Assembly (NCBI RefSeq): GCF_905475465.1
Contig: NC_062240.1
Location: 1,379,001-1,443,000, forward strand
DNA: 64,000 nt
Reading direction: 5' to 3'
DNA from: Pieris napi
Taxonomy: Eukaryota > Arthropoda > Insecta > Lepidoptera > Pieridae
Shown: positions 34,301-43,470 of the stretch, piece after piece
How positions within the stretch are numbered: the stretch's first letter is position 1
How the letters are laid out: every line of letters begins with the position of its first letter
Position numbers and translations under genes: made by a program
Notes under the pieces: generated by a model
The model's database searches: none
Seen by the model: the letters and a program-made list of their open reading frames with translations, nothing else
Told to the model about the DNA's origin: nothing

Positions 34301-35792
34301 CTGGGATTGAGCTGCTCGCTTATACAGCTATCGCTTGTGTTTTTGTAAGCTGTCTTTCACTTCTTTTTTTTTTTTTTTTTTTGCATGTTGTATATATTTA
34401 CAATCTGACATGTCTTGTGCTTTTGCATATGCATTTTATTTTATTCTATTGACATGTTTGTGCTTAGTGCATATTCATTTTTTCTTTTTCTACAATACTG
34501 ACATGTTTTGTGCTTTTGCATACAATATTTTACACTTTGACATGCCAAGTGAATAATGATTATATTTCGATTATATTTTTCAATTTCATTATTTTTTCCT
34601 TGCTTTAAGGTACACCTTAAAAATACATTTTGTATCCATTGTAAGTGTAAACATTATGCGGGTATATCATAAACTCTTTTGCTTGATTTATAATTTGATA
34701 CATTTTAGTCTATAGTTATTTTGGGCTGGCGATCTGAGTGAGTTGTTGCCCCACATATTTTTATGGTGCCACTGGCGGTATTGTTGTGTACCGGGTTGTG
34801 CAGCTCCCTTAAAAATGGTTGAGCTGCATGAGCTATTCGGGGCATGCTAGCCGTCTGCTGGCACAGGCTTGCTCAGATCGATCTGGTTCTTTCTTCCAAA
34901 GACCAGTCCAGTAAATACTCTGCATTTGTTTACACCAATTTATTAATTTATTATTGTATTATCTGGACTATAAAAGAGACTAAGACCCCCGAGTTTGTTT
35001 CGACATTTCTTCTCAGGGCAGTCAGTTAGGAAATGTCGACTTCATCTAGTTTAGGATGACATTGTAAAAGTGATTTATATAGTCCTACTTGCAAGAATAA
35101 ACTATTTCATTTCATTTCACTATAGGGGGAGAGGGGATTTTTGATTTTCTTATCAAAATCAAAATTCATTTATTCAATTGAAACGCGTGATCAATTTGAT
35201 CGTGGGTTACGATACGTGGTGGGATTGTGGCCAAAAGTCTGTCTAGTTCTGTATAAAAAAAACAATAGTAATTGTAATAATATACAGTTTGCGTGGAAAG
35301 ACTGAGGCTGCATATATAATTCTTATTTGCTACACCATTTCATTTATTCACCAGAATTTTATATATTTTTTTATTAAATATCAAGACTATTGTCGGACTG
35401 TAACGAAGTAACTGAAAACATGATAAAAAAGGTTCAATACTGGAGCGACCTCAAATCGCGGTTTTTCGTAAATCAGGAGTTAGGTAGTGCTTCAAAACTT
35501 CCCTAAAATAGCGAAAAAATATAATTATTGTTGTTTTTCGTATGTAAGAAAAAAATATGTTTCCCTTCTTAATTTAACCAAAATATAGTGGAAAAAAGAA
35601 CATTATTTGTTATATGAAAGGTATTTTTGTTCATAGGTCGTTCGAGAGAACAGCGTGACCCGGCCTAGTCAAATGTTCACGGATTTTTTACCAACTCTTT
35701 ATAGCGCCTGGCGTGAGACATTAACCGACGAAGACTCTCCGGCCTACGGGACTAATATAGACTTCGATGGGAATGCATGCACCACATTCTAG
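19337..35792 (+). CDS. DCAF8: DCAF8 (WDR42A), WD-repeat substrate receptor of CUL4-DDB1
   Basis: Eleven exons: 19337-19454, 19520-19880, 20167-20369, 20914-21087, 22702-22877, 23398-23576, 25480-25645, 29706-29839, 30208-30406, 31163-31282 and 35637-35792; every junction is GT-AG and in frame, giving 661 residues. The N-terminal third is Ser/Asp/Glu-rich and looks disordered. The WD40 propeller starts at HRGCVNSINFHPEGHLLASG; then VIVWDWARN, GHKSNVFQSKFL, HLVISAGEDAVV, VRETTPIPLYSVAGHP, LRVYDTRK, SYNDEDIYLF, KYSGHRNSATFKGVAFFGPQ, SGSDCAHIYIWEK and ASSGLDKDVKIWMP. These match vertebrate DCAF8 block by block. DCAF8 recruits substrates to CRL4 ubiquitin ligase; YDTR is a WDxR-like DDB1-contact motif (inference). 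AATAAA at 35949-35954 fits as poly(A) signal. Introns 4, 6, 7 and 10 are expanded by transposons. Confidence 0.93.
21270..22204 (-). mobile_element. 5'-truncated RTE-like LINE in DCAF8 intron 4
   Basis: A perfect 15-base duplication, AGAGTACTTTAGTTA, flanks it at 21255-21269 and 22205-22219. On the minus strand it begins inside the reverse transcriptase at RFADDIAVFSETASA (FADD is the catalytic box). It runs in one open frame to a stop at 21433, ending VGRPQKRWVDDIVHVAG...YLGK. The 3' end is a TTATTATTATTA tail rather than poly(A). The RT-C-terminal 'GHISRLKDDRW...GRRGRP-like' ending and short tandem-repeat tail fit RTE-type or related LINEs; clade assignment is from memory. Confidence 0.88.
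21433..22203 (-). pseudogene. LINE reverse transcriptase, C-terminal fragment
   Basis: About 255 codons without a stop, from RFADDIAVF through KVGLSMNPNKTKIM (palm region), YIYLGKQVSFD, CLLPCLTYACQTWVF and the terminal RVGRPQKRWVDD block. There is no endonuclease domain and no start; the truncation falls exactly at the duplicated target site. The intact frame suggests a fairly recent insertion. Confidence 0.85.
23830..23948 (-). repeat. Degenerate Helitron-like end fragment
   Basis: ATTGGACCAACCGTTTTCGA, GTTTTGAGCTTAGCGACG and TTTTTATTATATAG resemble, inverted, the usual opening of Helitron-like repeats (TATATAAAAA...CGAGAACGG). It abuts the long-inverted-repeat element on its right. Weak resemblance only. 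Confidence 0.35.
23949..25410. mobile_element. Transposon with about 350-base inverted repeats in DCAF8 intron 6
   Basis: Two inverted arms, about 23950-24300 and 25060-25410, match along their whole length with scattered differences and a few indels. Outer ends are AGTCCGGTCAATTTAGAC and, in reverse complement, AATCCGGTCAAATTAGAC. Further shared blocks are GCACGTGCAAAAAAATTACT, AAAATGGTAAGTTTTATCAT and AAAACGGTGGCTCTTAGGAA (complement). Between the arms, minus-strand sequence encodes a Cys-rich protein fragment. The target duplication may be TATAT or TA but is obscured by AT-rich flanks. Superfamily not identified. Confidence 0.8.
24463..24874 (-). pseudogene. Cys-rich (CXC-like) protein fragment of the long-inverted-repeat element
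   Basis: Minus-strand reading begins after a stop near 24875 with KDWGWKLVDNSLEPVQ, then APEKLLNTIFCNCKKGC, SAKCGCKK. After one frame change in an A run (24709-24715) it continues VGLFCSVACTNCQGRSCSNV. An acidic tail rich in EEE/EEQEQ follows, ending DDLDSDG at 24463. The CxCxxxCxxxCxC...CxxxCxxCxGxxC spacing resembles tesmin/CXC cysteine-rich domains that bind DNA or zinc. I recall similar C-terminal modules in uncharacterised insect repeat-encoded proteins but cannot name the family. The N-terminal part is missing. Confidence 0.55.
26081..28322 (+). CDS. PIF/Harbinger DDE transposase
   Basis: Two exons, 26081-26391 and 27413-28322, joined at AAG|GTAAAT and TTTACAG|A in frame, give 406 residues starting MDLDSSDEEIYLLARL. 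Residues about 90-135 (TAEERLTVTLRFLITGCSFK, then GISTVHSIIHETIRVI) are the helix-turn-helix region. The DDE_Tnp_4 triad is visible: D175 in AIDGKHV, D265 in FIGDEAFPL and E304 in VVECAFGML, with SRARKVVECAFG conserved. No stop or frameshift interrupts it. The upstream frame is open but without family resemblance, so the MDLDSS Met is chosen. These enzymes cut and paste the element together with the Myb/MADF partner, which aids DNA binding and nuclear import in PIF/Harbinger systems. Confidence 0.9.
26411..26592 (+). repeat. Two-copy direct repeat in the transposase intron
   Basis: TTATACTAATCATGTTA, then AGATCACAAAATCACAGCCC, then TCCATTTATTAAGCATT, TTTACGTTAATGAAATGTAA occurs twice, at about 26411-26491 and 26494-26588. 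The second copy carries an extra 20 or so bases after CATGTTA. Copies differ at few positions, so the duplication is recent or conserved. Confidence 0.85.
26656..28665 (-). pseudogene. MADF-BESS partner protein of the Harbinger element, one frameshift
   Basis: Exon 1 is 28665-28533 (MNDEKLIILVSKYECLF...AWEEISKCLGIS), donor GTAAGTAAGG. Exon 2 starts at 27301 after TTTCCAG (VTQCQDRWKKLRDNFRKAYY). Together they form a MADF (Myb/SANT-like) DNA-binding domain. A Ser/Pro-rich linker and a basic KKRPRLSK patch follow. After an A run at about 26963-26970 the frame shifts by one base, and the next frame carries a BESS-type motif (DKALRNFFLSMSDTV) ending at a stop at 26656. One missing A would explain the shift, so it may be a recent mutation or a homopolymer error in the assembly. 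A Met at 28743 upstream is also in frame. Confidence 0.8.
28370..28498. repeat. 129-base palindromic hairpin inside the Harbinger element
   Basis: CAGATACTCAAACGAGTTTT followed by TAAAGTAAGGGC is answered 65 bases later by GCCCTTGCTTTAAAATTCG and TTTGAGTATCTG. Arms are about 32 bases with few mismatches. It lies between the transposase stop (28322) and the MADF exon 1 donor (28532). It could be a small nested MITE or a structured 3' element. Confidence 0.8.
28738..28925. repeat. 40-base subterminal tandem repeat of the Harbinger element
   Basis: Four to five units of 40 bases: GAGAAAGAGCACGCAATCGG then AGCCGATCGGCTGCGCGAGC, with small changes. The motif GGAGCCGATCGG/GGAGCCGGTCGG also occurs inside the left end near 25970. 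It lies upstream of the MADF exon 1 start and inside the right terminal repeat. The open frames across it on both strands are products of the 40-base periodicity and GC content. Confidence 0.85.
31320..31760. repeat. GC-rich repeat-like segment in DCAF8 intron 10
   Basis: An abrupt change to GC-rich sequence just after exon 10 (AAAATGCGCTTACGCAGGCC, GACGTGGGGTCTGTGGGGCT, AAGGGACCCGGGCTTATATC). The composition differs sharply from the surrounding intron, suggesting an inserted repeat. I do not recognise the family and see no protein resemblance in the open frames. Confidence 0.35.
31900..35116 (+). mobile_element. Jockey/CR1-like non-LTR retrotransposon, 5'-truncated
   Basis: It starts inside the apurinic endonuclease domain (SATCIDNVFTNV, then the terminal LLDSDHCGQLVSF). 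It continues with a complete reverse transcriptase to a stop at 34310, a long T-rich 3' UTR, and ends in short ATTTC tandem units at about 35097-35116. The reverse transcriptase carries SKVIPLFKSGSTTDPTNFRP, FGFTKGRSTADA, FCDLSKAFDCVCHD, GVPQGSILGPFLFLIYINDL and FADDTSLVF. One frameshift splits it. Clade call is from motif style; phylogenetic placement not done. Confidence 0.85.
31930..34310 (+). pseudogene. LINE endonuclease-reverse transcriptase, single frameshift
   Basis: Two overlapping frames, 31930 to about 33264 and about 33265-34310, join at the conserved AFDCVCHDTLIN | LHHYGIRNKALRLLSSYLDN boundary, where a small indel near 33264 shifts frame. All catalytic RT blocks, including FADD at about 33478, are present. 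The thumb and C-terminal region ends KGYYRISDYLNDRNAWD. The product is inactive as read but otherwise little decayed. Confidence 0.8.
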
Positions 35793-38700
35793 CATTCTAG
35801 GATTTCTCATCTGAACTAATTACATGTTTTGTATATAGCATAAGTTTCAGAAAGGTATTTGATTTTCACACTAATATTTTTTGTATTTATAACTTTCAAA
35901 TTTTATGAATATCTGTTTTATTTAGATTTTATAACATTGCTATTCTAAAATAAAGGCTTTATTTAACATGGCAATATTTATATCTATGTATTACCAAATT
36001 CTGTGTCATATGTTAGACAATATTTTAAAGGAATTTGTTTATTTTACGAATAATAAGGAACGTATAAGGAAAACAATCTTCGATTTAAATGTACACGCGC
36101 TTATCAGGTGTCAAATGTTTGTGGCACGTTTACATATATTCTCATTAGTAACATGTAATATAACAATGTATATTATGGTTAAAATGTGTAAAAATGCAAT
36201 TTTATTGTAAAAAATTACAATTAGTTTGTGGGGCCTTATAAAACGTTGACTAAAAAGTTTTAGTGTTTGTGATGAATATTAAAACTTGGCAACATTTAGT
36301 CCACATTTTTATAGGTTTGTGTAAGAATTTAGCAAAATCTAAAAAAATATTTGTTTTATCATTATGTAATAATATTGGATTTTCTTATTCCTCTACTGCC
36401 AGGAATTCATTAATATAGCATATAAAATTTATATCTAAATTTGACATAGTGTCGGCACGAAATTTGAATTACAAATCGACTCTTGTGTAACTAGAGGTAA
36501 GATTCTCCATATATCTTACGCAGTTGTTAAACAAAATTATATAAAGCTATTAATGAAAACTCAATTTTAACAACCAAAAGTCTGTTCAAAAGGAGTTTTT
36601 ATAGAGCAAGACCAACAGCCATTTATCTATGTAGTTTCTTAATCACCTAAACTTTTGTATATATACATAACAGTAAATGAACCCTAACATACCAATTGTA
36701 ATGAATGTAAATAAATTGTTGTAATAAAATTAGTATAATTTTTGAAATAGTTACTAGTGCTAGAAATTGTATTTAAACCTTATATTTATAACCACGGAAG
36801 AGATAAATAAGATTATTTCCTACTTGTGTGAACAAAATGTTTGCCATCCATTTAGTATAATTAAGAACATACTTAATATAAAAGCTACACGCTTGCCTTA
36901 TTTGTCTATTCAGTGGAATTTTAATATTGAGCAAAGTTGATTTTGTTTGTTGTAAACAGTTTTTGTAATTGTAATCGGCTTTTATTTGTTTTCTTTTTTT
37001 TACTTTATCATCATGTGTAGTGTAACACAATGGCATATAAAAGTGTTTTCGGAAAAAATATATCCTAATTCAAAAAGTTATTTGCTCTCTTTGTGCTTAG
37101 TTATAATAAAGTGTGAACCAAATTTGTAGCTGTTTTCACATTTATTTGATACATATTAAAATGGCCTTCTTAGATATGGTTATATCTCGTAACGGTCCGT
37201 ACGTTGTAAAGGAACGCAAACTATAACAATAATAAAAAAATATAACCAACTCCAAAATGCATCAAAATACGCATTCGAATACACGGCGGCGACTTATGAA
37301 TTGTAAGACTTAATTGGATTGGAATCCTGATGATCACGTTGGAAATCTCTACTAGTACTGGTCTTCGAGTACATGTACGTTTCATCTTAAGCATAATATT
37401 TTCCCGCTTATGGTGATAGTTTATACGTAGTCGCAATGAAACTTATGTGCTTATATTAAATAGCTGATACTCAATTGTAGATAATGGTTAAATAGCAAAT
37501 TATTATGGAACAAAACGTTAGTTTTCTTTTAATGGAATATTTGGTCGCTGAGGTTAAGTAATGATTTTGTACATTTTCATCTTTGGTTTAATAAATAATT
37601 ATATGAAGGTGTCTTGTCAAATGCAAGAATTGTGGTGTATTGTAGGCTAAAGAATAGTCAATTATTTTACTGCAATAATTAATTGATTTGCATTTAAATA
37701 TGTGTTTAAATGCAATTACATTTATGATTGACATGGGTGAGATTAGACTATTTATTTCGGGAAAATAACGGTTTTATTTGTTACCAAATGCATTAGTCAA
37801 TTGTCAAAATCGGTCCTAATGACTTTGAAGTTATTTGGACAATAGACACCAAACTTAAGGCTCAGGTAAAAATCAGAATTAAGATCCTAGAATACAATGC
37901 TTTATGATTTTACCAGTAATTTATATAGAAATGTTATTACAAAAGTAAAGAACATCGTGGTGTTTTTAAAAATTAAACCAATCAGGTTTTTTTCAACTAT
38001 CGATTGCCATTCATTTACGCGAGTATCACTTATTATTCTATAAAGACTTAAGATCACACAATTTTAATTAAATTTATATTTAATTCTACAATTTCTACAA
38101 AAATTAAGTAAGGTTTTATACAAAAATATTTAATATTTTTCAAGTTCAAATAAGTTGGAACAATTCCCTATCGACTTCACCGTTTTATGTGTAAATTCTA
38201 AGACTAATAACTTGCTCACTGACATGACAACAAGTAGGTGTGTAATCTTTAACCGATTTAATAAAAGATATTATCAGTTCGACCTGTATATGTATTTGAT
38301 ATTGATGGAATTTGATAATATTTGAGTTCAGTAATCTATTCAGGCTTCCAAACATGTGTGCTAATTTTTTTGAATGTGTGAGTGCATGTATGTTTGGTAA
38401 AAATTTCCCGGAAACTAAGACATATTGAGTTAACCTTTTTCAATTGAATTAGGTATATTTCAAATTAGGAAACAAGTAAAGTCTTATCAAAATCTTTTAA
38501 GAACTTTTAGCGATATGGTTATCCCATACGCATGTACGCACGAAAGGCATAAAATATATAGGTACTTACCTAGGTAAATAATAAATTATATACTTAGTTA
38601 ATTCCCGTTCAGTTGTCAGGTATTTCACGTCGATTTTTTAAATTACTTTTTTATTTTTCTACTAAAAGTAGGTAAGTACTTTCTCTAACCTATGCAAAAT

Positions 38701-39816
38701 TTGACCACGTAACGTGATAATATTTAGATCTAAATAGATATATAAAATAATAAAATAGCTTCAAGGGAAGGTCAAAGGTTTATGCAGCTAAGTGTAAAAA
38801 GTTCAAAATAGAACTAAAAAAAAAAATATGCCTTTTTCGCCATAACTCTACTGTCGAAAAAATTTCTACTGTCCCTATCAAAAGAAGATAACTTCTTACC
38901 TAGTTTATTTCTATTGGAGGACTCGTCAGTACTCTAGGTAGACGCCAGTCACCATTATTTTTGGTATGGCTTGTAGTGTTTAATGTCCGAATTTGGTGGT
39001 TAAACTCTTTTAATTCTAATAATAATATTACGTTGACTTCTTCCAATCCCTGTCAACTGTAAATAAAATAAACAGCTCGCCTACTTCAATGACTATACGC
39101 CGAAGTTTCTTACATTTATTTAAATAATTAAAATCTAATGGTATTAAATAGGTACCTCTCACACTCATTGATTTCACCCATTTATACTTACTGAACATTA
39201 TATATTATACTCATAACCATTGATGCTATCAAATTGAATCCACTTAGTAAGTATATATACTAAATAGAAGAATAAAATTTTTATATATTTTACAACCATA
39301 GATACTATTTTAAGGTTGGTACGTATATGATATTAAATGCGCATAAAAAACATAATTGCATCAAACTTCAAAGTACAAACATTTCCCGCTATTTTCGTGA
39401 TTTATGAATGACATGACAATTAGCGACACGTAGTGACCAAATTAGGAACTAAAAAAGATTTTTTTGTAAAATCCCTTCGATTTACATAAAATGATAACAT
39501 TGACGACAATTCCACTAAGTTCAGCGTAATTGAAACATTATTTATTTTAGTTTTCATCATTAAATTGTAATGGTTAGTATGACTTTAGCAGAGTTTTTAT
39601 TTTCATAATTGTCCACATGCTGCTTTCAATTTTCCAATGGTCGCAGTTCTCGACCAATCAAATGCGAGGCGTGTAGAAGCCCGCGCCATCTTCGATTTCA
39701 AACTCGTCTCGTCTCCGCCGCTCGTTCACTTGATCAGTCAGTCGCGCGTCGGTTTCGAACCACTATATACTTAACTTGTTTTAATTTTAGTAATTAATAT
39801 AAAAATCAGAACAACC
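35793..39816. other. DCAF8/prothymosin spacer
   Basis: About 4 kb of AT-rich DNA. The first part is the DCAF8 3' UTR (AATAAA at 35949). No exon-like frame, RNA gene or clear repeat was recognised in 36000-39590. The last 200 bases before 39817 are richer in G and C (ATCTTCGATTTCAAACTCGT, CGCCGCTCGTTCACTTGATC) and are the probable promoter and 5' UTR of the prothymosin-like gene. Confidence 0.5.
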
Positions 39817-41923
39817 ATGAGCTCCAATGATAAAAACAGTGAAGTGGCCGTAGACAAGGTTGGCGAATCGGGAGACGCGAAAAGTGATCTAAAGGGAGCC
39901 AAAAGGGCAGCAGAGGTGAGTGCACATGTCAGATATTGTATTCATTTTAGAAACTCGCCATTTTATTGAATGTTGAAAATTAGGTTATCTTTGGTATGTT
40001 CCCTATCTTATGGAGTCTTTTTATGCATTTTACGTGGTATTAGCAAGTAGTCACGTTTTGCCGCTCAAATGACATGAAGTAGTACCGGCTTATACTGAGT
40101 ATAATACAACAAGCGTGTTAGCACCATGAGGTAATCGATGAGTCACTGAACCTATTTTATTATGGAAAATGATATAATTATCTTCGTAAATAAATTGAAA
40201 ACGTTCAGTTTTAGTTGTTTTTAGGTTTGTTTACTCATTTTCGACAGGCAGCTATGACCTTGGTAGAAAAAACATGGCGCGAGAACGTACCTACGTACTC
40301 TCATGTCCTCGTATAGTCTCTGAGAAGTTTTGAAATAAATTGTCTACATGACTATCGATTTTAGAGACAACGTTGTTATTTTTGAATCATTTTCATTTGC
40401 ATCTTGATACCTACCCAATAGCGTGACGCTATCTGTATAGTTTATAGAAACATGGCGGCCGCAGCGCGTGAATGTCATTGTAGAATGTGGTCTGCCATAG
40501 ATAAAACTAGTAAAATGTGCATTTTATGACAGGCCATGTTATTTTTATTGAACTTATTTAGGTTATTCATTAGTTTCGTTAATCGAGCCGACACGATTAA
40601 ATTCTATGTATGTAACTAGGACTTAGTCAAATTTTAAGTTAAGTATGTAGTCAATGACCCGGCTTATTTGCATTCACACTTCCTTTGTTTTGCGATGGAC
40701 TAAATCTATGAAGCGCAGGTTGTCTAGTTTAATGAACTGACATAATTTTTATTTAATCAATAAAGGTTATAGTCTCATAATTTCCGGCACCAAACAGTTG
40801 CAGCGTAGGTAGTCTGTTTAAAATAACTAGGTGCATCTTTAAAAACTAAATCTAATACACCTTGTCGTTTTGGCGGTTAGTAAACGTTCTACGTCACTGC
40901 TCATGCTTTGGCCGACCGGTCGTCTCCCGTTCTCTTTGCCACCGAATATGAGACTTTATTGACATGAAAACTGAGCCCAACTCTTGGTAATTTACAATAC
41001 ACCATGTTAAACAACTCTTGCTTGAATTGGTAAATGAATTTTATCTTTCCAACCGCTCTCTACTTTGTACATAAGGTCGCGTTTTCTTTAAAGTTAAGAA
41101 AACTTAGCTCGTTTATTTTCTTGTTTCCTTTCCTCACACGTCTTATTACCCACGGCACTATTGTTACGTACCTTTTTGTCACCAGCGAAGCATATCTTGC
41201 ACGTTAACAGGAGTCATTTTAATCAATACTGGATGATAGCCAATTTAAATCCGTTGATTAAATAATTTTTTTTAAATTATTTGTTAAAAATAAAGATTTA
41301 ATTTATCTTATTAGAATGTTATGTTCTTTAGGAAAAAGTTACGGAGGCGAAAAAGGCGCGAAAAGAGGAAAACGGCGGCGGTGGTGACGATGGAGCCCAC
41401 AGTGAAGAAGAGGATGTAGAGGGAGAGGGTGAAGAAGGAGAAGATGATGATGAAGAAGTGGAAGGGGAGGAAGGTGAAGAAGATGAGGAAGAATTAGCTG
41501 AAGAAGACGATGACGACATTGAAGGTATTCTATAAATAGGCTCATCAGAACATTTGCATTAAAAAAGTTACTAACACAAGTATTTTAATCATTGATAATC
41601 TACCTAACCTAACTACCTGTAGAAAGATAAAAGTATATAGGTATGTTTTAATATTAAAAAGTATTTCCTTTTTCATTGCTCATTGCTAAAAACTCTTAGA
41701 AACCTACTAAGTTCCTGATTCGTCTAGACTTAACCCTCATTTGATTCTTATGTTACCTGCACATGATGGGTCCCAATATTTATGTAAACGACCAACGAAC
41801 TTGTTTTATTATCGTATTGTTATATTTAACTATTTGGAATTGAAATATTTAAAATGTTGCTGTTTTTCAGATGAAGAAGTTGAGGAGGAGTTAATAGATG
41901 AAGAAGAAGAAGATGACGCGTAA
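39817..41923 (+). CDS. Prothymosin-alpha-like acidic nuclear protein
   Basis: Three exons, 39817-39915, 41332-41524 and 41871-41923, GT-AG and in frame, encode 114 residues. The N terminus MSSNDKNSEVAVDKVGESGD is followed by Lys-rich KGAKRAAEEKVTEAKKARKE (possible nuclear signal). Then comes an almost pure Glu/Asp/Gly tract ending ELIDEEEEDDA. Size, intron pattern and composition fit prothymosin/parathymosin proteins, which bind histones and zinc and act in chromatin decondensation and cell proliferation in vertebrates; the insect role is inferred. Such low-complexity proteins can be assigned only by composition, so another short acidic chaperone remains possible. The start has ACAACCATGA context. 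Confidence 0.75.
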
Positions 41924-43470
41924 TAGGGCTCACGCCTTTCTATGGACAATGTCACAGTGTAGTAATTATGAGTGCATGTGACGCCCGGTTTCGGCCTCGG
42001 TTCGCCCCAACTGAAAGCGACAGCGGCACCAGCCCAGTTGAGAACTTCCGAGGCCTACGCTCCCACCTAAAAACGGGTGCACCTCTGTTTAAATGACAAG
42101 ATTGTAATTAAGTCTAAATCCAGTGATTTTCATTTTTTTATCAAGTTCAAGTACGGTTACTGGTTGCAACAAATATCTCTTAAGACTTAGTAGAATGCTG
42201 TTGAATTTTGTCATGAAATGTACAAATGTGTTTTGAAAGTAAAATTAATTTCTAAGTGAATCCATTCTGTATTTAGGTTAACCTGTGAGCCCTGATGGTG
42301 AAGTTGTGATATTTTTCTGTACTGACCAATGACCATATATTTTCACATACAGTAATTGTAACCACAATAGATTGTTATAATTTATAGAATAAGTCACAAA
42401 ACTCCTCATACTTTCGTTGCGGGTGATGAGTTTGTGTGTACATATTTAGCGTAAGTGGAGCTTAAGAATTGCAAATCATTGTGAAATATCACAATACGAA
42501 TCACTTTTATTATACAAAATAACCAGACTTCCCCACAACTTACTATCGTTTCATTCGAAACTTTGCGAAAATCTTTAAAATTACAAAGATTCTAATTTTG
42601 ATTCGTAAAGTCTCGAATTGCTATAGTCAACTAACTTTTCCTGTGTATTATTATATTAACACAAGAAAAACATCACAATTTTGCCATTATCTTGTGCACA
42701 TCGCGCGCCCGCCGCTCGCTCCCCTAACGACTGATAACGAGAGCGCGACGGCCGCCGCGTACGTAACGCGTTGCGATAGCGAGCCTTCATACCTAAAACC
42801 GGCCTGTAATTTTGTCCATATTATAATTAGGATTTAATTTCGGCTCGGTATTTGAACGTTTCGAAGAACGGAATAAGAGATTCCTAGGTTAAAAATTAGT
42901 ATGTAGGTTGGTTCGTAACAATAATTCATGAGGGGACGCGCCGGGTGCTAGCCGGGGAGAGGGGAATGCGCGGCTTGTGGCGTCAGCGTCTCCCCTCCCG
43001 CGGAGTGCGTGGCCTCGTTCGATTTGCCGCGCTGGGCTTGGGTCCCCGCGCCCCGCGCCCTCTTCGCTGGCGTCTGTCGCGACCGACGTCCGACACCTAC
43101 CGAGCGACGGCAACGCGTCGGCCGCCATGAAAATCACTCATCGAGCGATATCCATTGCTGCTCGATACGTTGCACTCCTATCATAGCGATGTATGACGAG
43201 GCTTTGTCTAACGTCGAATCCTTGTGCATATTATTTTCTCGTAATTCGCGCGCCCGTTGCTGAATGCCGGTCGATTAAACAATAACGTGCCGTAAATGGT
43301 TATATTTTTTTTACGTAACACCTGGCATACAGTAGACGGCGTTGTGGATCGAGCGGCTTAGCAAATATTTCTCCACTGACATTAAAATAATAAAATTGGC
43401 GGATATTTAATACACTCGTTAAATATAGTAATAATACTTTAGTAATTATGGACAATGAAATAAATTCAAA
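41924..43470 (+). other. Probable long 3' UTR of the prothymosin-like gene
   Basis: Starts right after the stop codon and has no coding resemblance. Possible poly(A) signals include AATAAA at 43459-43464. Whether the transcript runs through the GC-rich island at 42690-43265 cannot be decided from sequence alone. Confidence 0.35.
42690..43265. other. GC-rich, CpG-rich island
   Basis: Two dense blocks, about 42697-42785 (CATCGCGCGCCCGCCGCTCG) and 42930-43130 (GGACGCGCCGGGTGCTAGCC, GTCCCCGCGCCCCGCGCCCT), contrast with AT-rich surroundings. A short frame starts at 43127 in strong Kozak context (GCCGCCATGA) and encodes 19 residues, MKITHRAISIAARYVALLS. Longer overlapping frames on both strands look like GC artefacts. 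It could be a promoter, part of a 3' UTR, or an inserted repeat. Confidence 0.5.

Noticed and set aside
42889..43263. Several overlapping open frames in the GC-rich island
   Set aside because: Frames on both strands are open together, as expected of GC-rich DNA, and none shows splice sites or a recognisable domain.
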